Part shown: one piece after another, positions 46,995 through 56,225 of the stretch
Position numbering within the stretch: position 1 is the stretch's first letter
Layout: every line of letters starts with the position of its first letter
Assembly (NCBI GenBank): GCA_964439625.1
Contig: CAYTPI010000003.1
Span: 62,001-126,000 of the forward strand
Reading direction: 5' to 3'
Origin: CAYTPI01 sp964439625
Lineage (GTDB): Bacteria > Chloroflexota > Anaerolineae > Aggregatilineales > UBA3940
Length of the DNA: 64,000 bases
Program-made: the position numbers and the translations under genes
The notes under the pieces: generated by a model
The model's database searches: none
Seen by the model: only the letters and a program-made list of their open reading frames with translations
What the model was told of the DNA's origin: nothing

Positions 46995-47913
46995 TCGGGT
47001 TTAACACGATGTGGATAATATCTACGATGACAAATAGAGCTGCATATGCTGCAGCGGTCAGCGTGACCGCCCCCCACAAGACGGGCCAATCCTGAATGAG
47101 TACCGACCGTAATAACAGTGACCCCATACCACTTCTGTTGAAAATACTCTCAGTGATCACAGCACCTGTTAGTAAGAATCCTGCTTGAAGCGCAAGAATA
47201 TTTAATGTCGGCAACGCTGTCACAGGTAGTTGATGGCGGAAAAGCACTTGCCAATCAGATAATCCCCTACTCCGGGCGGAGCGTACGAAATGCGCTTGCT
47301 TGCTCGTCAGCAAGTTGATCTCGAGTGAGCGTGCCAGGGTGCCAGCAACGCTGGCGCCCACCACGACTGAGGGCATTAGAATGTGGGCAAGTGTCCCCTG
47401 CCCAACAGCAGGTAGAAGATCGAAGCGGATTGAAAATAACCATAATGCAAGCAATCCCGAAAACATCACGGGTGTACTCAAACAAAGCACACCGATGATT
47501 TGTCCGACAGCAGCAGCCAACCGGGGTTGGGTGGCGGCAGCCACGCCCAAAACAGTACCTAGCAACACTGCCACCAACAGAGACATCGTTGTCAAACGAA
47601 GCGTGTATATAAATTGTTCCAACAGCAATTGGTTTACCGGTAAACTGACTGACCAAGACGAACCGAAATCAGCTTGTAACAGGCTAGTGAGATAGCGCCA
47701 GTACTGTACAGGTAATGGATCATCAAGACCTAGCGCCTCGCGCCGCTGCTGGACTACCACATCAGAGGCAGTACTTTGATCAAAGACAGCACGGGCTGGG
47801 TCACCAGGAAGAGCTTGAACGACCCAAAATACAAATGAGAAGGCAAGCAAGGCAACAATTGGAATAGAGAGAAGCCGTAGAACCACTCGACGAGCCAATT
47901 CTTTACGATCCAT
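46978..47913 (-). CDS. Peptide/nickel-type ABC transporter permease (DppB/OppB-like)
   Basis: 311 residues with six hydrophobic segments. FVFWVVQALPGDPARAVF and the EAA-type loop ARSRGLSDWQVLFRHQLP are typical of the DppB branch. It overlaps the substrate-binding-protein gene by 11 bases and the second permease by 17, so the three are one transcript. The substrate, peptide, nickel or other, cannot be set from sequence. Confidence 0.92.
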   Translation of the reverse strand: MDRKELARRVVLRLLSIPIVALLAFSFVFWVVQALPGDPARAVFDQSTASDVVVQQRREALGLDDPLPVQYWRYLTSLLQADFGSSWSVSLPVNQLLLEQFIYTLRLTTMSLLVAVLLGTVLGVAAATQPRLAAAVGQIIGVLCLSTPVMFSGLLALWLFSIRFDLLPAVGQGTLAHILMPSVVVGASVAGTLARSLEINLLTSKQAHFVRSARSRGLSDWQVLFRHQLPVTALPTLNILALQAGFLLTGAVITESIFNRSGMGSLLLRSVLIQDWPVLWGAVTLTAAAYAALFVIVDIIHIVLNPSASAL

Positions 47914-49504
47914 ATCCGATTTCCGTTAGATACGGGAACCAACCATAGGCATCGTACGATAAGCCAGACAAACCCGGCTGGATAGCATTCAGATTGACCT
48001 GCTCTCGAATTGGCACGATAAGCGCCTGCTCCATGATGAACGCTTGTATCTGAAAGTAGATATCCTGCCGAGCAACCTCATCTTGAAGCGTCAGTGCCTG
48101 AGTCAGTAAATCATCTAAAGTGGGGTCAGAAAAGCGTGACCAGTTAAGCGGGCCAGACGTTTGATAGAACGCATTAAGCAGGGAGGGATCAAGCCCGGAA
48201 AAATTAATTGCAATCGCATTATATTCGTCGGCAGCTGCCTGCTCGCTCAGCATCGGAAAAGAAGCTACTTGCCGGATGGTCACTTGGATGGCGAGTGTTT
48301 CTTCCCATTGCTCCTCTAGCAACACAGCGATATCAGGCCCCAGGCCCCATGGCGGTGTGACCAGCTCAACCATAAGCGGTTCACCATCACGATCACGTAG
48401 GCCGTCATCGTCAGAGTCTACCCATCCGGTTGAGTTCGCTAAGGCATTTGCTTGCTCAGGATCGTAAGAGTAGAGACCGTCGAGATTTGAATTGTAATAA
48501 AGCGTACTCGACGTCAAAGGGGCGTGGGCGACGGGCGAATACCCCTGGAAAACGGCACTGACAATTGTCTGTCGATTTGTCGCGTACAGCAATGCCTGAC
48601 GAAAAGCGAGACTATCTGTTGGAAAGCGCGATGTGTTAAGCATATATTGATAGGGTTGGCCTGGGACATTGACAGGCACAAGCTGAATATCGGCATTCTC
48701 AGTCAGGCGGCGAGCATCGGCAGGCAGTAGTTCACCCATAATGTTGGCCTCGCCGGTTTCCATCGCAATCGAGCGGCTGGATGTATCTTCGAAAAAGCGA
48801 AAATATATTTCTTCAACCGCAGGTAAACTTGGGTTAGTCACAGTTTCAGGAGCCCAAGCATAATCAGGGTTGCGTTCTAAAAGGATATGGCTGTCAAACA
48901 CATATTCAACAAAACGGTAAGGTCCAGTGCCAACTTGATGAAACTGATAGCTTTGGAGATCATACTCGGCTAAGGCCGTTGGGGATGCCATACCAGTGTA
49001 GGGTTGACTTAAGCCATCAAGGAGGGGCACAAATGGCTCACTTAGGATTAACTCAACCTGATACTCACCGGTTACATTTACCGCTTGTAATGGGCCCAGC
49101 AGTTGTGCGGCCTTTGCAGAATTTGTTTCAGATGCGGTCATACGTTCAAGGTTCACACGAACAGCTTCAGCATTGAAGGGCGTACCATCGTGAAATGTCA
49201 CATCATCGCGAAGGTCAAATGTATACACGAGACCATTGGGCGACACAGTCCATAAGGTTGCCAAACCAGGCACAAAGGCAAAGGTTTCCGCGTCACGATA
49301 GACTAATGTATCGTACACGCTGCGTAGTGGGATACCAAGTTCCGCTGAAGCATTAACATGTGGATCAATACCGGAGGGCTGAAGCGTCAGGCCGTAGACA
49401 AATGGTTCTCGTTCGTCTGTCGCGGCATCCTCAGGCTGGCAACCAATTAGAGCGGTTGCGGCAGATACAACCATAACGAGCAACAATGCTCGGAAAAACT
49501 TCAT
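47903..49504 (-). CDS. ABC transporter substrate-binding lipoprotein (SBP family 5)
   Basis: 533 residues, exported as a lipoprotein: signal peptide, then lipobox LIGC with Cys22. The rest is a family-5 extracellular binding protein (DppA/OppA/NikA type) with LTLQPSGIDPHVNASAE, VTFHDGTPFNAEAVRVNLER and a long C-terminal lobe. It captures the ligand on the outer face and delivers it to the two permeases downstream. It begins the operon and diverges from the PrsW-like gene. The ligand is unknown. Confidence 0.94.
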   Translation of the reverse strand: MKFFRALLLVMVVSAATALIGCQPEDAATDEREPFVYGLTLQPSGIDPHVNASAELGIPLRSVYDTLVYRDAETFAFVPGLATLWTVSPNGLVYTFDLRDDVTFHDGTPFNAEAVRVNLERMTASETNSAKAAQLLGPLQAVNVTGEYQVELILSEPFVPLLDGLSQPYTGMASPTALAEYDLQSYQFHQVGTGPYRFVEYVFDSHILLERNPDYAWAPETVTNPSLPAVEEIYFRFFEDTSSRSIAMETGEANIMGELLPADARRLTENADIQLVPVNVPGQPYQYMLNTSRFPTDSLAFRQALLYATNRQTIVSAVFQGYSPVAHAPLTSSTLYYNSNLDGLYSYDPEQANALANSTGWVDSDDDGLRDRDGEPLMVELVTPPWGLGPDIAVLLEEQWEETLAIQVTIRQVASFPMLSEQAAADEYNAIAINFSGLDPSLLNAFYQTSGPLNWSRFSDPTLDDLLTQALTLQDEVARQDIYFQIQAFIMEQALIVPIREQVNLNAIQPGLSGLSYDAYGWFPYLTEIGYGS

Positions 49505-49641
49505 AATTAGGACCTAAGTCTTCTACAGCTTTGTCAACGGAGCGCATAGTATAGGCGCTAATCCCAGCATAATCAACTCGATTCCTTGGCTGGTCAAGGT
49601 GCAGGTTGTAGAAAAAAACCCTCGTGGGTAGAGTCGACGCT

Positions 49642-50619
49642 ATGAGTACTACGCGTCAAGAATACTATTGTACAGTGTGCCAGCAGGCGTTGGCGCTACC
49701 GCGTGCCTTTGAAGGTCGCAATTACTGTGAGGATCATTTCGCACTCTTTTGGAACGATGATACGCCCGTTTGGCGTGCAAGCATACTGACAATTGCCCTG
49801 CTTGTTCTAATGGCGCTGGCAGTGGCACTTGGGGCGCAGCTTTTTGAGCGTGTCGAGAGTGTGTTCCACATTGGCTTCACACTAACCCTCTCTTGCCTGC
49901 CGGCTGCAGTTTGGTTGTTGTTTATCTATCGCAACGCTGAGCAACTTGAGCAACCATTGCCGCTGATTTTTCCGATTCTATTTGCACTGGCTATCATGAT
50001 TGCAGCAGCAGTTGTGCGTCCACTTGTGTTTGAAGTAATTAACGTCGATGCGTGGTTGGCAAGTACGTCGCCCTCGAATCGCTTCCTTGGTAATATTTTA
50101 CTACGTGGCTTCCTGCACGCATTTCTGATGTATGCACTTGTGCGTTATACAGTCTGGCGTTCATTAGCCTTTGTGCGCCGAACAGATGGTATTCTTTACG
50201 CCCTAGCTGTTGGTTGGGGGTACACCTCAGTCATGACGCTGTTATTTGGGTTAAGCCAGCCTAGTTTGATGGTGCTCAACGGAGGTTTGCGTTTGCTAAC
50301 CCTGGTCTCTGCTTACGTGACTCCGAGCATTATTATTGGCTATTTTTTGGGCCGCAACCGTTTTGAAGACTTACCATTCTTCTTCCTGCCCTTCGGGTTG
50401 GTCGTTTCTGCCATTGTTTGTGGAGTCTTGCTCTATGCTGGTGCGGAGTTGAATAACATCCGCGTCAATCTACAAGTGGATGGCTTTAGCCCATGGGGTG
50501 GCTTAGTGTTCAGCTACTTGATTCTCATCGCTACGTTCACAGTGATTTATGGTTTGATCAGCCGACAGAATACCCTGACCCGTGCCCGTATGATGAACCG
50601 GTCTGATGCGAGCGTGTAG
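49642..50619 (+). CDS. PrsW-like multi-pass membrane protein with N-terminal Cys motif
   Basis: About 325 residues. The N-terminal 35 residues carry YCTVCQQAL...NYCEDHF, a small zinc-binding-like cluster. About eight hydrophobic helices follow. The pattern RRTDGILYALAVGWGY with later helices looks like PrsW intramembrane proteases, yet the EExxK and EN catalytic motifs of that family are not visible (LHAFLMYALVRYTVWR and SVMTLLFG instead), so it is probably an inactive relative or a different enzyme. It starts a three-gene unit. An in-frame GTG at 49624 is an alternative start. Confidence 0.7.
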   Translation: MSTTRQEYYCTVCQQALALPRAFEGRNYCEDHFALFWNDDTPVWRASILTIALLVLMALAVALGAQLFERVESVFHIGFTLTLSCLPAAVWLLFIYRNAEQLEQPLPLIFPILFALAIMIAAAVVRPLVFEVINVDAWLASTSPSNRFLGNILLRGFLHAFLMYALVRYTVWRSLAFVRRTDGILYALAVGWGYTSVMTLLFGLSQPSLMVLNGGLRLLTLVSAYVTPSIIIGYFLGRNRFEDLPFFFLPFGLVVSAIVCGVLLYAGAELNNIRVNLQVDGFSPWGGLVFSYLILIATFTVIYGLISRQNTLTRARMMNRSDASV

Positions 50620-51288
50620 ATGACCGACATCAGATCCGATTGGGATGAACCGACACTTACAGGTGACGATACGCAGCAACAGTCACAAATCTCGAACGAT
50701 AACCAACCTGAAACGTCATCTTCTGGCGTCACACGTAATGATCGTTTCAATAATGTCTTAACAATTATTATATTTGTGGCTGCTATAGTGCTAGGGTTAT
50801 TGCTCTATACTAGCGATGCGTCTGAGGTGCGCTTATATACCAGTCAGCAAGCTGGAATTGAGGCCCTCTACCCGGCAGGTTGGTTGATTGACGAAGAGGG
50901 CGATTATATTGTTCGTTTACGTGATCCAGCCGCACGCCCTTTCAAAACGCAGTTTATTGTTCGAGTAGTGCCAGCCAGCGAAACAACAGCTGTTCGCAAC
51001 ATTCTGGACGAACTGACGATCCAACGGTCGATTGATTTATCTGCATACCGGGTGTTAAATGTCGAGTCAACAACCGTTGGCGGCGTCGAGCAGACACGAA
51101 TGAGCTTTGTTTTTGTTGATGCAGACCCTGACCCATTTTCACAACGTGTACCCGCGATTGTGCAGGGTGTAGATATTGTTATTGTTGACGATGGACGTGC
51201 TTTGGTGATTACATTTATGGCTGGCGAGGCAAATTACGCCGAGAACCTTGGGGATTTCCAGACTTTTTTGGCAAGTTTACGCTACTGA
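50620..51288 (+). CDS. Single-pass membrane protein with PsbP-like external domain
   Basis: 222 residues. A Gln/Ser-rich, charged N-terminus (1-42), one membrane helix (about 47-64), then an external alpha/beta domain (about 70-220) with RLYTSQQAGIEALYPAGWLI, resembling PsbP-like folds common in bacterial exported proteins. No active site is evident. The ATG directly follows the stop of the PrsW-like gene and its own stop overlaps the next start by one base (TGATG), so the three genes are tightly coupled. Confidence 0.75.
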   Translation: MTDIRSDWDEPTLTGDDTQQQSQISNDNQPETSSSGVTRNDRFNNVLTIIIFVAAIVLGLLLYTSDASEVRLYTSQQAGIEALYPAGWLIDEEGDYIVRLRDPAARPFKTQFIVRVVPASETTAVRNILDELTIQRSIDLSAYRVLNVESTTVGGVEQTRMSFVFVDADPDPFSQRVPAIVQGVDIVIVDDGRALVITFMAGEANYAENLGDFQTFLASLRY

Positions 51289-53549
51289 TGACACTAATAA
51301 GAAAGCAGCGATCCGGTGCCGTTCTAACATTTGCCTTGCTTGTGCTACTCATCATGACGTCTTTTTCAAGCGCACTGGCACAAGATACCCCACCCAACCC
51401 ACTAGAGCGCGCAGAACAAGCAACGATTTTTCTATCACAAACATATGACATCAACGGTGAGCAAGTCTTTTCATGCATTGGCTCTGGTACGTTGGTCAGT
51501 GCAACGGGCTTAATTCTAACAAATGCTCGGTTGGCCACCGCAAACGGCCCTTGTCAGGGAGAGCGCATCATTGTGTCGCTACCGGCACGCCCACAAGACC
51601 CACCTGTACCAACCTACCTCGCAGAGATAGTACAAGTTGAGCCAAGGCTCGACCTAGCCACATTGCAAATTTCGAGCAGCTTAAGCGGAACACCCGTCGA
51701 TACTTCGACCTTAAATCTACCGTTCGTGCGTGTTGGCGACCCATTCCCGTTAGAGCCAGGTAACACAATCAATATTGTGGGTTACGAGAATGCTGGCAAC
51801 AGCAGTGTGACAAGCGCTAGCTCACAAATTACCTCAATTACAGCAGAGGCAACCGGGGGTGAGACAGCTTGGTTTCGGGTTGAGACAGAACTCAGCGGCA
51901 CGCTGAGTGGTGGTGGTGCATACGACTCGACAGGAGCCTTAATCGGTATTCCCAACAGTGCGCCAGCAGGAGACGGCAGCGAACCGGGAGCAACCTGTTT
52001 AAGTGTACAAGATACGAATAACGACAGCCTCATTACCAATGCAGATGCGTGTATCCCAATCGGTGCAAATATCTCTGCCGTTCGACCGGTCAGTCTCGCC
52101 CTCCCCCTGATCGAAGCGGGACGCAACAACTTTACACTTATTGACCGGGCGGGCTTAGAAGCAGTACCTGTAGCCGATGCACCTACCATTAGCCGCATTT
52201 TGTTCTCAACGGGAGTCACCAACGGCGGCATTCCAACCCAATTAGTCGATACGTTTCCGGCAAATGCGCCTGGACTGTACATCTGGTTCGACTACAATAA
52301 TATGCGTGAAGGCATGTTGTATGAAATTCAAACAACGCGAAACGGCGAAACTGTACCTGAGCTCAGTCTAGGACCATTGTCTTGGACTGGGGCGCGAAAC
52401 GGAACGTGGTATGTTGGCACGGTAGATGAGGGACTCGAACAAGGCACCTATGATGTATCCATTTTGGTCAATGGTGAAACTGTCGCCAGCAGATCACTGA
52501 ACTCAGGGAGTGACACTGAACCAGCCCCACAATTTTCTAACCTGGTATTTGGCACGCCCGACGCAGCTACAGGCGGGCTGGGCACAAGCGGAATCCTATT
52601 ACCAGCAGAGTTGCCGCAGATTATCGCCCAGTTTGACTATGCCGGTATGGTTGCCGAGCAAAGTTGGACAGAAGTATGGTATCTCGATGGTACGGAAGTA
52701 TCCCGCAATGCGCGCATGTGGGATGCTGGCGCAGAAGGAACTAGAACAGTCGAAGCAACTAACCTCGACGGCTTACCGTTAGGCCGTTACCGTCTTGAAC
52801 TGTTTATCGGCGAGCGGCTCGCAGCCACAGGTGATGTCTGGCTGGCGGGTTCTCGTGGACCCGGCGGCTTATCGGCGATATTTGCCAATGCACGCATCGC
52901 AAATGAGATTGGACGAGATGGACAACCCGATGGACAAACTGGTACAGTTTTGCCGATTGGGTCGCAATCAATCTATCTCTTCTTTGACTGGGACTTGATG
53001 CCTGCCCAAACAACGTGGACATATCGTTGGTTTCTAGATGGGCGCTTGGTTGCCAGCCGAACGCAGGAGTGGGACGTAGGCGGTGTCGGGGCAAACTACT
53101 ATCTCGGCCTGACCAGTTCTAATTCTCTACCAGAAGGCAGTTATGCTGTTGAAGTCTTAGTTGAAAACCAGCCTAAATTCTCTGAAACAGTGAGTATTGG
53201 TGCTGGAACTCAACCGCTTGAAGGTGAGGAAACCGATGCCGGGGAGGTATTTATTTCTGGTACTGTCACGGACGCCCTAACAGGAGAAGGCATTGCCGGT
53301 GCACTCGTTTTTCTTCTGAACGTAGAGTTTGAGTCGCCACAGTTTTTATTCCGTGAAGACCAGATTTTGACCCAAGCCATCACGGACAGGGACGGGCGTT
53401 TCACATGGACACGGGGCATTCTTAACGCCAACTTCTACACACTGTATGTGTTTGCTGAAGGCTATATTACCGTATTAGAGGATATATTTATAATCCCTAG
53501 CACAGTGCAGGAGCCGCAAGATATTGCCATCGAAATGGGTCAACCATAG
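51288..53549 (+). CDS. Exported degenerate trypsin-like protease with three repeats and a CarboxypepD-type domain
   Basis: 753 residues with a signal peptide (about 1-31), a trypsin-like domain (about 40-225), three related beta-rich repeats (about 298-400, 410-525, 535-640) and a carboxypeptidase regulatory-like domain (about 648-750). In the protease domain the usual TNAHV histidine is Arg81 (ILTNARL), while the Asp (LDLATL, Asp122) and Ser (TLSGG, Ser207) positions remain. Without His the triad is broken, so it is probably a binding protein or inactive enzyme. It ends a coupled three-gene unit and overlaps the miaA end by 10 bases. Confidence 0.83.
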   Translation: MTLIRKQRSGAVLTFALLVLLIMTSFSSALAQDTPPNPLERAEQATIFLSQTYDINGEQVFSCIGSGTLVSATGLILTNARLATANGPCQGERIIVSLPARPQDPPVPTYLAEIVQVEPRLDLATLQISSSLSGTPVDTSTLNLPFVRVGDPFPLEPGNTINIVGYENAGNSSVTSASSQITSITAEATGGETAWFRVETELSGTLSGGGAYDSTGALIGIPNSAPAGDGSEPGATCLSVQDTNNDSLITNADACIPIGANISAVRPVSLALPLIEAGRNNFTLIDRAGLEAVPVADAPTISRILFSTGVTNGGIPTQLVDTFPANAPGLYIWFDYNNMREGMLYEIQTTRNGETVPELSLGPLSWTGARNGTWYVGTVDEGLEQGTYDVSILVNGETVASRSLNSGSDTEPAPQFSNLVFGTPDAATGGLGTSGILLPAELPQIIAQFDYAGMVAEQSWTEVWYLDGTEVSRNARMWDAGAEGTRTVEATNLDGLPLGRYRLELFIGERLAATGDVWLAGSRGPGGLSAIFANARIANEIGRDGQPDGQTGTVLPIGSQSIYLFFDWDLMPAQTTWTYRWFLDGRLVASRTQEWDVGGVGANYYLGLTSSNSLPEGSYAVEVLVENQPKFSETVSIGAGTQPLEGEETDAGEVFISGTVTDALTGEGIAGALVFLLNVEFESPQFLFREDQILTQAITDRDGRFTWTRGILNANFYTLYVFAEGYITVLEDIFIIPSTVQEPQDIAIEMGQP

Positions 53550-54457
53550 AACCAACTACGGACAATCTTCAGCACATCAGCTTCTTTTGCGTGGTCTAAG
53601 TTTACCCATTGTATCTCGTCATCATCTAGACGAAACCAAACATACTGCCTGCGAACGAAATCAAGCGTGGCTTTTTTTATCTCCTCAACCACTTGATCCA
53701 AGGGGGTTTTCCCGTGGAAATAGGGCTGAAGCTGAATGTATCCCAAGCTTTGCATCGCTGGAAGGTTCCAGGTCAAGCCTTGTTCTAGTAGTGATTCGAC
53801 TTCAGCAACCAGACCCTGCTCCAGCATACGGTCAACGCGCAGCCGGACGCGCTGCTCTAAGATAGATTTCTCTCTGGTAAAACCCAGCATGAGAACATCA
53901 TACGGCGGCGGACGGCGCGCTTGAAGTTTGCTAATTACGGTACCTGAGACAAGATAGACCTCAAGCGCACGCACAACACGGCGCACATTCCTATAGTCTA
54001 TTTTGCCCGCTGCCTGAGGATCAATCTCCTTCAAGCGACGGTGTAAAGCAGATGGGCCGTAAACATCTGCAAAAGACTCAAGATCGATGCGCAGCCCAAT
54101 GTGCGGCTCAACAGCTGGGATACCCCAGCCTTCAACGATACAGCGCACATATTGCCCCGTACCACCCACAAGAATGGGCAACCTACCTCTTGCCTGAATA
54201 TCTTCAATAGCCGCAAAGGCCAATTCTTGAAATTGCGCCAACGAGAGCCGTTGATCAGGGGGGCAAAAATCAACGAGATGATGGGGCACCGTGGCCCGCT
54301 CAGCAGGGGTTGGTTTAGCCGTACCGATTTTCAACTGTTGATAGAATTGCTTAGAGTCGCAGGATATAATTTCCCCCTTAAAGGCTTGAGCAATTACTAA
54401 CGATAGTTGCGTCTTTCCGACGGCGGTAGGCCCAACAACCACAAGCAGCTTATTCAT
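53540..54457 (-). CDS. miaA: tRNA dimethylallyltransferase MiaA
   Basis: Puts a dimethylallyl group on A37 of tRNAs that read UNN codons. About 305 residues with the P-loop GPTAVGKT, CDSKQFYQQLKIGTAKP, the DFCPPDQRLSLAQF segment and GGTGQYVRC, all typical. The isoprenoid donor DMAPP would come from the mevalonate operon at 60-64 kb or its downstream steps. Start was taken at 54457, inside the end of the yraN gene upstream (8-base overlap, ATGAATAA); an ATG at 54472 is possible. It converges on the trypsin-like gene. Confidence 0.95.
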   Translation of the reverse strand: MNKLLVVVGPTAVGKTQLSLVIAQAFKGEIISCDSKQFYQQLKIGTAKPTPAERATVPHHLVDFCPPDQRLSLAQFQELAFAAIEDIQARGRLPILVGGTGQYVRCIVEGWGIPAVEPHIGLRIDLESFADVYGPSALHRRLKEIDPQAAGKIDYRNVRRVVRALEVYLVSGTVISKLQARRPPPYDVLMLGFTREKSILEQRVRLRVDRMLEQGLVAEVESLLEQGLTWNLPAMQSLGYIQLQPYFHGKTPLDQVVEEIKKATLDFVRRQYVWFRLDDDEIQWVNLDHAKEADVLKIVRSWFYG

Positions 54458-54760
54458 TAAAGATGATTGCATTGCGATATAGATTAAGGCGGCTGACTTT
54501 ATGCTCTTTTGTCAACAAAATTCCAACGATGTCAATGCGCCAATTCGGTGGTGGGTCAAGTTCTTCCCATTCAAAGTAGGACGCAGCAACTTCTTGTAGA
54601 CGCTGAGCCTTCTGCTCATCAACCGCATCCACCGGTGTTCCCATTCTGGTACCAACTCGCGTTTTGACTTCAACAAATGCGATCACACCATCTTTTTCCG
54701 CGATGATGTCAATTTCGCCTTCTTTGCAGCGCCATTGACGGGTGAGTATGGTATAGCCCT
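54450..54760 (-). CDS. YraN/UPF0102 family protein, copy with missing 5' end
   Basis: This half-gene begins at the N gap and reads GYTILTRQWRCKEGEIDII then FVEVKTRVG, the core of the YraN/UPF0102 restriction-endonuclease-like fold (catalytic Glu, Asp, ExK), and runs 103 codons to its stop. Its first residues are lost in the gap. The family is thought to be nuclease-like but is not well characterised. It overlaps miaA by 8 bases. It differs in sequence from the other half-gene across the gap, so two genes may be present. Confidence 0.75.
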
Positions 54761-54770
54761 NNNNNNNNNN
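54761..54770. other. Assembly gap, 10 N
   Basis: Ten N bases separate two half-genes of one protein family. A run of exactly ten is a common placeholder for a gap of unknown length, so real length may differ. The coding sequence on both sides cannot be joined reliably. Confidence 0.98.
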
Positions 54771-54916
54771 ACCAGTATATCTCCCTCCATTGCGATTATG
54801 TCTACCTCGCCAGCGGTACAGCGCCAGTTACGTTCATAGATTTCATAACCGTGCGTTTGAAGAGCTTGTACGGCGAGGTCTTCGCCGAAGCGCCCAATTT
54901 CTTTTTTATCTTGCAT
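54771..54916 (-). CDS. YraN/UPF0102 family protein, 3' partial
   Basis: 49 residues visible from the ATG at 54916, reading GRFGEDLAVQAL, YERNWRCTAGEVDIIAMEG, then cut by the gap. This is a complete YraN N-terminus. It covers the same domain section (G-Y-x-I to GE(V/I)DIIA) found at the start of the copy on the other side of the gap, with several differences, so it is not simply the missing front of that copy. The gene is divergent from the CinA-like gene. Confidence 0.75.
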
Positions 54917-55013
54917 GCCGACTTCCTAATGAACTGTGGTATGCCATCACACCGCGTGCAATAATCCGTGCCAAGGTCAAGTAGAGTCATAAGAAAAGCG
55001 AACAAAGCTTCGA

Positions 55014-56219
55014 ATGAAAGCAGAAATCATAACAATTGGGACAGAGCTATTACTCGGTAGTATTGATGATACCAATGCTACGTACATTGCGGCAGAATTG
55101 AACAAGGTTGGTATCGATGTCATGTACCGAAGCACAGTCGGGGATAATAAACAGCGGATCGCAAATGTTGTATCCCACGCACTGGATCGCGTAGATGTGG
55201 TACTAACAACTGGTGGACTTGGCCCCACCGTTGATGATGTGACGAGGCAAGGGGTTGCAAAGGCGACAGGACGAGACCTTATCTTCCACCAACACTTACT
55301 AGATGAGATCGCCGAGATGTTTGCATCTAGAGGCTATCGTTTGAGCGATAACAACCGGCGGCAAGCGTATATTCCAAGAGGTGCAACCATCATTGATAAC
55401 CCGATTGGAACAGCACCAACTTTCATCGTCGAGACAAAACGCGGTGCCGTCATTGTAATGCCTGGCGTTCCACGAGAAATGCGTGTGCTACTTGAAACAG
55501 AGATGATTCCCTGGATAATTAATCGAATGGAGACACCAGCGGCAATCGTCTCACGAACACTTCGAACGGCTGGTATTGGGGAGAGCCGCATCGACGAAAT
55601 TCTCGGCGAGTTAATGGCACAGACGAACCCTACCGTAGGGTTAGCAGCTCATACAGGTCAAACATCAGTGCGCATTGTGGCTAAAGCAACCGATGAAGAG
55701 GCGGCTCGCATGCTAATTGCGCCCGTAGAGCAACTCGTTCGTGATAGGTTGGGCCCGTGGGTCTATGGTGTTGGCGAGGACACAATTGAGGCAGCAGCCC
55801 TGCACGAGGCCGCGAAGTATAATTCTACGGTTGCAATCTGCGAGTTTGACACAGACACAATTTTGGAAAGCCGGGTGAGGTTACTAGACAACGCAGCCCC
55901 ATTAGCGACACTTGTTACACCACCGAACGGTATCAACGAAACAAACGACGATTGGACACAAACCGCATTGAGGTTAGCCAACCATGCCAAGGATGAAGCT
56001 AGGGCAACGTATGGCGTCGGGATGGTGACGGGGGCCGATGGCGAGGATCAAATAATAGCGGAGATGGCACTTACATGGGACGGCGGCGAGTATGTTCGAC
56101 CGTTTGACTGGCGCTTTGAACGTGCTGATATCCTCGAGTGGGCAGCGACGCATTTGTTTGCGCAGCTTCGCAAGACAATTCTAGAACACCACGGTGTTGA
56201 ATTCACCGAAGCGAGATAA
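55014..56219 (+). CDS. CinA-like protein with degenerate C-terminal domain
   Basis: 401 residues. The N-terminal 170 form a MoaB/MogA-type domain (EIITIGTELLLGSIDDTNA, TTGGLGPTVDDVTRQG, MPGVPREM) as in competence-damage protein CinA; related enzymes act on pyridine nucleotides such as ADP-ribose. The C-terminal part (about 240-401), where CinA has an SCTGG-type nicotinamide-mononucleotide deamidase, lacks that motif: it reads VAICEFDTDTIL. Deamidase activity is thus unlikely and the domain is either diverged or lost. It is followed by a hairpin terminator shared with lepA. Confidence 0.88.
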   Translation: MKAEIITIGTELLLGSIDDTNATYIAAELNKVGIDVMYRSTVGDNKQRIANVVSHALDRVDVVLTTGGLGPTVDDVTRQGVAKATGRDLIFHQHLLDEIAEMFASRGYRLSDNNRRQAYIPRGATIIDNPIGTAPTFIVETKRGAVIVMPGVPREMRVLLETEMIPWIINRMETPAAIVSRTLRTAGIGESRIDEILGELMAQTNPTVGLAAHTGQTSVRIVAKATDEEAARMLIAPVEQLVRDRLGPWVYGVGEDTIEAAALHEAAKYNSTVAICEFDTDTILESRVRLLDNAAPLATLVTPPNGINETNDDWTQTALRLANHAKDEARATYGVGMVTGADGEDQIIAEMALTWDGGEYVRPFDWRFERADILEWAATHLFAQLRKTILEHHGVEFTEAR

Positions 56220-56225
56220 AAGAAA

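Noticed and set aside
54771..54916. One single yraN gene across the N gap
   Set aside because: Both sides contain the same domain section with different residues, so they are not consecutive halves.
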